Assembly: GCA_963781805.1 (NCBI GenBank)
Contig: CAWAHF010000004.1
Coordinates: 5,146,001 to 5,210,000 of the forward strand
Source: JAFGPL01 sp963781805
GTDB lineage: Bacteria; Bacteroidota; Bacteroidia; Bacteroidales; UBA10428
Reading direction: 5' to 3'
Length of the DNA stretch: 64,000 nt
Program-made: the position numbers and the translations under genes
Shown: piece after piece, positions 58,306 to 64,000 of the stretch
Position numbering within the stretch: the first letter of the stretch is position 1
Layout of the letters: the number at the start of each line of letters is the position of its first letter
Notes under the pieces: generated by a model
Told to the model about the DNA's origin: nothing
The model's input: the letters and a program-made list of their open reading frames with translations, nothing else
The model's database searches: none

Positions 58306-58368
58306 TAATCATTATGTTCATATATTAAGGCCACGAATAAAAACATATTAACCGGACTTCTTATAGGA

Positions 58369-58656
58369 TTGGTTGCCGGCATATTGGATCTGATACCTAT
58401 GATAATTCAGAATCTGGCTTGGGATGCCAATTTAGGGGCATTCTTTATGTGGTTGGTTATTGGATTATTTCTGGCAATAACGCAAACAAAAATCAAAGGA
58501 TTACTAAAAGGATTAATAATTTCATATCTTGTTTTTTTGCCGAGTGCATTTATCATTGGGTGGAATGATCCGCTCTCATTGATTCCAATATTGATTATGA
58601 CAGCCATTCTTGGATCTTTAGCCGGTTTTGTTTATCAAAAAATTATAAAGGAATAA
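58369..58656 (+). CDS. Small membrane protein, uncertain start
   Basis: The 95 residues from a TTG at 58369 contain about three membrane helices (LGAFFMWLVIGLFLAI, GLIISYLVFLPSAFIIGW, LIMTAILGSLAGFVYQKI). There is no ATG in this frame between the preceding M28 stop and the helical core. The residues just before the TTG (NILTGLLIG) look like part of the first helix, so the true start may be a rare codon such as the ATT at 58327. The M28 stop codon closes the frame upstream. The function is unknown. Confidence 0.6.
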   Translation: MVAGILDLIPMIIQNLAWDANLGAFFMWLVIGLFLAITQTKIKGLLKGLIISYLVFLPSAFIIGWNDPLSLIPILIMTAILGSLAGFVYQKIIKE

Positions 58657-58684
58657 ATTTGCATAAAAGAAAACGTATGCTGAT

Positions 58685-59941
58685 TTACCTGATAATTATG
58701 GGTTTAATTTCCGGTACTAACACTTTTAAAATTAGCCAGGACAAGATATACATTGAACCGGCAAAGACAAACAGTAAACTATAACTATTAGTCAACTGAA
58801 GAACAATGCCGATGAGAGTTGCTGTCAATGCACCGGTGATAGCAGCTGCAAAACCTGCAAGACTTACCACTCTGCCTACTACATTTTTTGGAAAAATATC
58901 TGATGCAAGGGTAAATACATTCGAGGACCATCCCTGGTGAAATGCTGTGGCTAAGGAGAGTAAAAGAATTGCCTGCCATAATTTTGAAGCGTCAGGAACA
59001 AAGATGACAACTAACATACATATGGCACAAATGATCATAGCCGTTTTTCTTGAATAATCAATACTTTTTCCTTTTTTAATGAAAAAAGAGGACAACCAAC
59101 CGCCTGCAATTCCGCCAAAACTGGCGACAGTGTATATGATAATTAACGGAAGTACCAGTTCGTGAAGATTTACATGAAACATTTTATTAAGCAGATCAGG
59201 CGTCCAGAATAACAAGAGCCACCATACCCAGTCGGTTGAGAATTTTAAAATACAGATAGCGAGACTTTGCCTGTTTTTTAATAGTTGAAACCAGGAAATG
59301 GATGATGTCTCTTCTCCCCTGTTATCACTCAGAATATAGTTAAGTTCTTCGCTGCTTATTTTTTTATGTTTCTCAGGTGTACGATATGTAAAAAGCCAAA
59401 GAATTATCCAGATAAATCCCAGGGAACCTGAAACAATAAAAGCCATTCGCCAACCGAATTTAAAGGTTACAAGGAAAATAATTACAGGTGTTATAAATGC
59501 TCCCACATTTGAACCTGAATTAAATATACCGGTAGCAGTTGCCCTTTCCTTTTTTGGAAACCATTCGGTAACAGATTTAATAGCGGCCGGAAAATTGGCT
59601 GATTCTCCAAATCCAAGAAAAATTCTTGCTACCCCGAATCCAAACACAGAACTAACGAATGCATGACTAACACATGCGATACTCCAAATGATAACTGCAA
59701 TGCCATATCCCAGCTTTGTACCGTATTTATCAAGAAAGGTTCCGGCAAATAATAGTCCCAGCGCATAGGCTACCTGAAATGCCGATACGATGTTGCCGTA
59801 ACTTATTTCAGACCATCCTAAATCTTCTGCTATGAATGGTTTCAGGATTCCGAGTACCTGTCTGTCAATATAATTAAGTGTGGTGGCAAAAAAGAGAAGC
59901 CCGACGATTCTCCAGCGGTAATTTCCGATACTTTTAATCAT
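58685..59941 (-). CDS. MFS transporter, hexuronate/ACS type
   Basis: This 418-residue transporter has about 12 membrane helices and the anion:cation symporter signature of hexuronate and sialate transporters. This includes LNYIDRQVLGILKPFIAEDL, LGFGESANFPAAIKSVTEWF, KKERATATGIFNSGSNVGAF and the second-half GRVVSLAGFAAAITGALTAT. The likely substrate is a sugar acid, but the sequence does not tell which. It is divergent from the membrane-tethered winged-helix regulator gene. Confidence 0.9.
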   Translation of the reverse strand: MIKSIGNYRWRIVGLLFFATTLNYIDRQVLGILKPFIAEDLGWSEISYGNIVSAFQVAYALGLLFAGTFLDKYGTKLGYGIAVIIWSIACVSHAFVSSVFGFGVARIFLGFGESANFPAAIKSVTEWFPKKERATATGIFNSGSNVGAFITPVIIFLVTFKFGWRMAFIVSGSLGFIWIILWLFTYRTPEKHKKISSEELNYILSDNRGEETSSISWFQLLKNRQSLAICILKFSTDWVWWLLLFWTPDLLNKMFHVNLHELVLPLIIIYTVASFGGIAGGWLSSFFIKKGKSIDYSRKTAMIICAICMLVVIFVPDASKLWQAILLLSLATAFHQGWSSNVFTLASDIFPKNVVGRVVSLAGFAAAITGALTATLIGIVLQLTNSYSLLFVFAGSMYILSWLILKVLVPEIKPIIIR

Positions 59942-59970
59942 TGTCTTTCGTTTTTGAGATTCTGCGATTC

Positions 59971-60002
59971 GACCGTTAAGGTATTACCTAAGGTTGACCG
60001 TT
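59971..60002. promoter_or_regulatory. Candidate operator between the MFS and regulator genes
   Basis: GACCGTT occurs at 59971 and again at 59996, 25 bp apart. The AGGTATTACCT palindrome lies between them. A possible binding site for the adjacent regulator. Confidence 0.35.
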
Positions 60003-60073
60003 TCAAGTGAATAACAGTTAATTTAACATTGTTAACCGATCTATTTTCAATTACTTTTTTATAACTTGGTAGC

Positions 60074-61270
60074 ATGAGCGCAAACAAAAATGATGAGCTG
60101 TTAAAAAAAGTCATTGAGAGCGATTTGTTCTCGAATAAGGAAGTATTAAAAAGATTGTTATTATACCTGTATGAAAAATCCAAAGAGGGCTGCCAGGTAC
60201 ATGAAATGGATATAGCAATTGATTTGTTTAAACGAGGAGATGATTTTTTACCCGTAGATGATACCATTGTAAGGGTCAATATTCATAAATTGAGAGTTGC
60301 ACTTGAGCGTTTTAACCTTGAGGAAGGTAAAGCTGAAGAGATTGTCCCGTATATCCCCAAAGGCAGCTATTGTTTGAAATTCATTCACAGAAACGAGCAG
60401 AATAAGAAAAATACCTACCAGTTAGCAAAGAAGTGGATATGGCCGGCAATTATCCTGATTGTATTGTTAATTTCAGTAAATATTACATTCTTGTTCAAAT
60501 CTGTTGTTAATTCAGGCATATACCATCATCCCATCTGGAAAGATTATGCAAAAAGCAATTTTCCGGTATGCATTACCCTTGCTGATCCCTTCTTTTTTAG
60601 GGTTAGCAACAGCACTGGTAACAAGACCCTAGTCGTACGAGACATTTCAATTAATTCCCCTGAGGATTTAAAAAATGATTCATTGATCCTCTTTAATAAT
60701 CGCAAGCTAACATTGAAACCTTTGAACTATTCTTATTTTTCGCAAAACAATATCTGGCCTCTGCTCGATATTCTTTCCGGGTTCCTTGTTGCAGGAAAAG
60801 AACTGCATATCATGCCTATGTCCGGCATGAAGGCAGAAGATATAAAACGTTTTGATCATATTGTGATTGGGAACATTAATTCTTTTGGGATTTTTAATGA
60901 TTACCTGGAAAAATCTTCAATCCGGGTAAAAACCAATCCCAGGAGAATAATCATACAGCATAAAAACGACAGCCTGGTTTTTGGAATAAAAGAATATGTT
61001 TCAGGATATTACTACGATCACGCTTTCCTGGTAAAGGTTCCGGGACCTGATAACAATATCATTTCTCTGATGGGTGATTTTCACGCATCAGGGAACAAAG
61101 GGCTCTCGAATTATATAACGGATAAGGAATTGTTGAAATCACTGGAAAAGCAGGTGAAAGAAAAGTACAAAAAGTTTCCTGAATTTTTTGAAATGGTGTT
61201 GGAGGTAAAAAGTTACAATTATGAAAACATCGAGACCAAAGTGATTTATTTCAATGAGTTAAGCGAGTAA
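60074..61270 (+). CDS. Membrane-tethered winged-helix regulator
   Basis: This 398-residue protein has a cytoplasmic N-terminal domain (about 1-115) resembling the winged helix of one-component and adenylate-cyclase-linked regulators. The pattern includes the FKRGDDFLPVDDTIVRVNIH segment, then KLRVALERFN and YIPKGSYCLKF. One membrane helix follows (WIWPAIILIVLLISVNITFL, about 121-142), then a 250-residue extracytoplasmic domain ending VKEKYKKFPEFFEMVLEVKS. The topology is that of ToxR/CadC-type sensors. It is divergent from the sugar-acid transporter, whose gene it may control in response to a ligand. Confidence 0.75.
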   Translation: MSANKNDELLKKVIESDLFSNKEVLKRLLLYLYEKSKEGCQVHEMDIAIDLFKRGDDFLPVDDTIVRVNIHKLRVALERFNLEEGKAEEIVPYIPKGSYCLKFIHRNEQNKKNTYQLAKKWIWPAIILIVLLISVNITFLFKSVVNSGIYHHPIWKDYAKSNFPVCITLADPFFFRVSNSTGNKTLVVRDISINSPEDLKNDSLILFNNRKLTLKPLNYSYFSQNNIWPLLDILSGFLVAGKELHIMPMSGMKAEDIKRFDHIVIGNINSFGIFNDYLEKSSIRVKTNPRRIIIQHKNDSLVFGIKEYVSGYYYDHAFLVKVPGPDNNIISLMGDFHASGNKGLSNYITDKELLKSLEKQVKEKYKKFPEFFEMVLEVKSYNYENIETKVIYFNELSE

Positions 61271-61502
61271 TTGGATCTATCCAGTAATATTTAGTATCAG
61301 AGCGAAAACTCCATAAATCCATTAAAAGTAATCATGTTGAATTTAATTCAGTATCACATAGCCAGTAACTTATAGATTCTCAATTAAATTCAGGATGACT
61401 TAAAAGTTAAGTTTTCGCGTTGATATTTTTTATCTCTGAACTATTCAACCAGATCAATTCTTAATTGTTTATCAGTCATTAATTCAATAAATAATCATAA
61501 CT

Positions 61503-61886
61503 ATGAACAGAAATGCAGTTGGTTGGTTTGAGATACCGGTATCGGATATGGAACGGGCTATTAACTTTTATGAATTTGTATTTAATATTAAATTGTCAAG
61601 AAACCAGCTCGGGACGCTGGATATGGCTTGGTTTCCAATGGAAGATGAAAAACCCGGTACGGCTGGTTCGCTGGTTTGCATGCCTGAATTTTACAAACCT
61701 TCATCAGATGGGGTACTCATATATTTCACATCACAGGGAGGCGATTTAACCACAGAACTTTTGAAGGTGGAAAAAGCAGGAGGAAAGATACTTATGCCAA
61801 AGAAACAAATTTCCGAAGATGTTGGTTATATGGGTTTGAATTTAGATACCGAAGGAAATCGGATTGCCATTCATTCAAGGAAATGA
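61503..61886 (+). CDS. VOC-family (glyoxalase/bleomycin-resistance fold) protein
   Basis: This 127-residue VOC protein shows the two beta-alpha-beta-beta-beta modules. WFEIPVSDMERAINFYEFVF leads the first, and VLIYFTSQGGDLTTELLKVE with GYMGLNLDTEGNRIAIHSRK forms the second. Metal-ligand positions are partly replaced, as in many members, so the reaction cannot be predicted. It is followed within 70 bases by a MITE-like element. Confidence 0.88.
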   Translation: MNRNAVGWFEIPVSDMERAINFYEFVFNIKLSRNQLGTLDMAWFPMEDEKPGTAGSLVCMPEFYKPSSDGVLIYFTSQGGDLTTELLKVEKAGGKILMPKKQISEDVGYMGLNLDTEGNRIAIHSRK

Positions 61887-61951
61887 ATGTTGTTACATGT
61901 CACTTCTGTCAAGGAATCTCAAAAAATACTATTTTAACGTGAACTCAACAT

Positions 61952-62085
61952 AAAAATATTTCAATATAATCCTTTCAAACATTCCTTCGAAAGAAGGAAT
62001 CTCAAAATTAGAGACATTATTTATCTCCACTGGAGATCCCTGATTTGGGTCAGGGATGTTCGCAGACTTATTTTGAAATATTTTT
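61952..62085. mobile_element. MITE-like element, copy 1
   Basis: A 134-bp element with 18-bp terminal inverted repeats, AAAAATATTTCAATATAA and its complement with one mismatch (62068-62085). Inside are three hairpins: ATTCCTTC-GAAA-GAAGGAAT (61981-62000), TCTCC-ACT-GGAGA (62024-62036) and ATCCCTGA/TCAGGGAT (62036-62057). It has no coding capacity. The same arrangement occurs at 63489-63648. Confidence 0.65.
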
Positions 62086-62168
62086 AATTAAACAACAATA
62101 ATTTTGGTTTGCAAAATTCTGTAATTTTACCTGAACTTTCCTTATGAATCATTAAACAGATTTTAGGT

Positions 62169-62762
62169 ATGTCAACCAATCATCAAGAAATAGGCGACTT
62201 TATAAAGGAACGGAGATCCACCTGGCCCAAGGATTTCGATACGTCAAAAAAAATAGAAGACGGGATAATTAAAGAAATTCTGGAAAACGCTATCTGGGCT
62301 CCAAATCATGGTCTGAACCAACCCTGGCATTTCAAGGTATTTCATGGGTCAGGAGTAAAAAAATTTTTCGATAAAATGAAGGAGATGTATAAAGAAATAA
62401 CTCCACCGGAAGAAATAAATGAAAAAAAGCTGGTAAAGTATGATGAAAAGGCAAATCAGGTGTCACACATTGTTGCTGTTTGCATGCAGCGCGATCCTAA
62501 AAAACGTTATCCTGAGATTGAGGATATTGTTGCTACAGCTTGTGTTGTTGAGAATATTTACCTGCAGCTGAAACCTTGTGGAATTAGCGGGTATCTGAGT
62601 ACGGGTGACATTTGTTATACACAGCAGTTAAAAGCTTTTCTGGGTTTAGCCGACGAAGACAGATGCATCGGACTTTTTCAGTTGGGAATACCTGTTGCTG
62701 GATTAAACCAGCCGCAACGCAAAAGAATTCCTGCAGAAGAGAAAACAGAGTGGATTGATTAA
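62169..62762 (+). CDS. Nitroreductase-family flavoprotein
   Basis: This 197-residue protein is of the FMN-dependent nitroreductase family. It shows FIKERRSTWPKDFDTSKKIE, the FMN-binding NAIWAPNHGLNQPWHFKVF, and the C-terminal LGIPVAGLNQPQRKRIP. Family members reduce nitroaromatics or quinones with NAD(P)H, or act on other electron acceptors. The substrate is not predictable from the sequence. A TAATTTTG -7 match lies at 62099, at the edge of the upstream MITE. Confidence 0.92.
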   Translation: MSTNHQEIGDFIKERRSTWPKDFDTSKKIEDGIIKEILENAIWAPNHGLNQPWHFKVFHGSGVKKFFDKMKEMYKEITPPEEINEKKLVKYDEKANQVSHIVAVCMQRDPKKRYPEIEDIVATACVVENIYLQLKPCGISGYLSTGDICYTQQLKAFLGLADEDRCIGLFQLGIPVAGLNQPQRKRIPAEEKTEWID

Positions 62763-62782
62763 AATATGTGCGTGACCGAACT

Positions 62783-63088
62783 TTATTTATTTTTCAATTT
62801 ATCTGGATTTTGTCTGTTATCAAATAATGTAATAATCCAGATTTCATAATGAATAATGCGAAAGTATATTTTGGTCTGTTTTGATAATACAGATTTTCTC
62901 AATCCATTTGATTTATCACTCTCAGTAAAAAGAAAAGGATTATCTTCAATAAGATATAGTTGTTTGTCAAGTAATTGTGCAAATTTTTTAATTTCTCTTT
63001 TTGTCTACCTGTTTTCAAGATATTCAATTATATCTTTTAAATTATTTAGTGCTTCGTCGGACCAAATGAGTTTATAAGTATTTTTCAT
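62783..63088 (-). pseudogene. RelE/ParE-type toxin gene with a TAG nonsense codon
   Basis: On the minus strand the frame from the ATG at 63088 reads MKNTYKLIWSDEALNNLKDI, then IEYLENR, an in-frame TAG at 63007-63005, then TKREIKKFAQLLDKQLYLIE to a TAA at 62785. In related toxins a Trp is common at that position (ENRWT), and TGG to TAG is a single change. The C-terminal part keeps the RelE beta-strand pattern. The antitoxin gene overlaps its start by 17 bases and is intact. The toxin is probably inactive. Confidence 0.85.
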
Positions 63089-63305
63089 AAGTCTTGCGGG
63101 CAGTTTCGTGAGAATGTGTCCTACCTTCTTCAAAGTCCTTTAGTCCCCTGTTAATGGACTCTAATTCCTCTTTTTTTAATGTGTCCCACCAGTCTTTAGA
63201 TTTTGAATAATCCTCTTTTATCACCCTAAGTTTATCTATAATTGAGATGTCATTCAGTATTGAAATCCACTCAATTAAATTTAATTTTTCAGTTTGAATA
63301 TTCAT
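63072..63305 (-). CDS. Antitoxin-like protein paired with the broken RelE toxin
   Basis: This 77-residue protein shows the pattern LNLIEWISILNDISIIDKLR, then KSKDWWDTLKKEELESINRG, common to addiction-module components that partner RelE/ParE toxins in Bacteroidota. No DNA-binding domain is seen. Its stop overlaps the toxin start by 17 bases, the usual translational coupling. With the toxin inactivated it has no obvious partner here, and it may serve as an orphan antitoxin against a toxin elsewhere. Confidence 0.8.
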   Translation of the reverse strand: MNIQTEKLNLIEWISILNDISIIDKLRVIKEDYSKSKDWWDTLKKEELESINRGLKDFEEGRTHSHETARKTYEKYL

Positions 63306-63488
63306 TTCTAAAAATTTTAAACAAAAATAATCAATATCGGCTAAATTAGCTATTCACAAATATTATCCTTTACAGGTTAACTGGCATACCACACAAATAA
63401 TAGGATATAGATAACTTAATTCCGGATTTAAATCCTATACTTTTCGTTGGTGTTATGATTTGAAAAAATAGACTCTCCATAGTTTTTA

Positions 63489-63648
63489 AAAACATCTCTA
63501 AATAAACCTCCAACTTAACATTCCTGCAAAAGTCCGCCTGGATGAATCAGTCGGACAGGCAGGAATCTCATAATAGAACTCAAACGTCAATTTATTTAAG
63601 ATCCCTGATCCGATTAGGGATATTTTTAGGCTTATTTAGAGATGTTTT
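63489..63648. mobile_element. MITE-like element, copy 2
   Basis: A 160-bp element with perfect 17-bp terminal inverted repeats, AAAACATCTCTAAATAA and its complement at 63632-63648. Inside are ATTCCTGC/GCAGGAAT (63520-63527 and 63559-63566), GTCCG/CGGAC nested in it, and ATCCCT/AGGGAT (63601-63621). The order and the AGGAATCTCA and ATCCCTGAT motifs match copy 1, though the terminal repeats differ in sequence. It occupies part of the 467-base gap before the DUF4139 gene. The rest of the gap holds no gene. Confidence 0.65.
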
Positions 63649-63772
63649 AAAATTAGCATGCTTTAGCAATCAATCCACAAGTTTCTGTTTATTTCCTTAA
63701 CCAATTATTTTTCAAAAGCTGGCAAACTAATAAACAGATTACTATCTTTATATACACTTAAACCATACACAA

Positions 63773-64000
63773 ATGAAAAAAATAATCCTACTTAGCCTGA
63801 TATGTATAAACGCTATATTTGCAAAGGGTCTTGATACCCAATCTGATATTAAAGAAGTGACCGTATATCAAAACGGGGCAAAAATTGTCAACGAAGCATG
63901 GGTGACTATTCCTGCAGGTAATTCTGAGGTTGTGTTTATCGATTTAACCAGTTCGCTGAGACAAAACAGTGTGCAGGTGGAGGTTACAGGCAATGCCATT
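63773..64000 (+). CDS. DUF4139/DUF4140-family secreted protein (5' part only)
   Basis: The open frame starts at the ATG 63773 with a signal peptide (MKKIILLSLICINAIFAKG) and runs past the window edge. It then reads DIKEVTVYQNGAKIVNEAWV and TIPAGNSEVVFIDLTSSL, the start of the DUF4140 N-terminal domain of the DUF4139 (mucoidy inhibitor A-like) family. These are surface proteins of unknown function. A TATCTTTA near-match to the -7 consensus lies about 30 bases upstream. Confidence 0.8.
   Translation, partial: MKKIILLSLICINAIFAKGLDTQSDIKEVTVYQNGAKIVNEAWVTIPAGNSEVVFIDLTSSLRQNSVQVEVTGNAI

Noticed and set aside
62856..63077. 73-codon plus-strand open frame
   Set aside because: It is antisense to the RelE-type toxin pseudogene, which explains the sequence better.
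40038..63088. Stop-codon reassignment or programmed readthrough as the explanation for the in-frame TAA/TAG codons
   Set aside because: TAA and TAG serve as ordinary stops at intact genes throughout the window, and the interrupted genes also show truncation or deletion, so pseudogenes are the simpler reading.

Overview
This AT-rich window looks like a chromosomal segment of a Bacteroidota bacterium, most likely Bacteroidales-related. The support is the giant secreted proteins, one with a type IX secretion (T9SS) C-terminal sorting domain, promoters of the TTTG / TAnnTTTG type rather than TTGACA / TATAAT, a Bacteroides-style transketolase, an RRM RNA-binding protein, and DUF1573, DUF6485 and GH3-beta-lactamase proteins typical of the phylum. 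No rRNA, CRISPR array, prophage or intact transposase is visible.

Layout. 1-9.6 kb: two divergent giant secreted proteins (IgGFc-binding/PKD, cut by the left edge, and a 1646-residue T9SS cargo). 9.7-13.4 kb: proline dehydrogenase, a HigB/HigA toxin-antitoxin pair with a tandem palindromic operator, and an ECF sigma / membrane anchor / Spy-like operon. 13.6-22 kb: a small inverted-repeat element, a VWA protein, transketolase, a DUF4143 ATPase with a duplicated 23-bp leader motif, a tRNA-Glu unit, a 21-bp minisatellite and an ABC-F ATPase. 22-32 kb: endonuclease III, three secreted proteins (one a zincin-like protein lacking the catalytic Glu), UvrA, an ECF sigma factor with a small partner, an RRM protein, a candidate small RNA and galactokinase. 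32-45 kb: DUF6485, GH3-beta-lactamase fusion and DUF1573, then a signalling island with a GAF methionine-sulfoxide reductase, three stand-alone receivers, a Crp/Fnr regulator, three TGAT-N4-ATCA boxes, a broken orphan cheB, a sensor without a kinase and a hybrid kinase whose phosphoacceptor His is Arg. 45-57 kb: glutathione peroxidase, DUF2784, acylphosphatase, CstA, universal stress protein, a CotH/beta-helix protein, two decayed genes, DeoC, a PiT phosphate transporter and a PhoB-like regulator. 57-64 kb: M28 peptidase, MFS transporter divergent from a membrane-tethered winged-helix regulator, VOC protein, nitroreductase, an antitoxin with a broken RelE-type toxin, two related MITE-like elements, and the start of a DUF4139 protein.

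Most genes are housekeeping or single-gene units. The most connected block is 36.5-45 kb, where Crp/Fnr-type sites, a methionine-sulfoxide repair enzyme, receivers and unusual sensor proteins suggest a redox or respiratory signalling module. Four loci (about 40.2, 52.5, 52.8 and 63.0 kb) are genes broken by in-frame stops or deletions. They indicate ongoing gene decay, not an altered code, since TAA and TAG end intact genes throughout.
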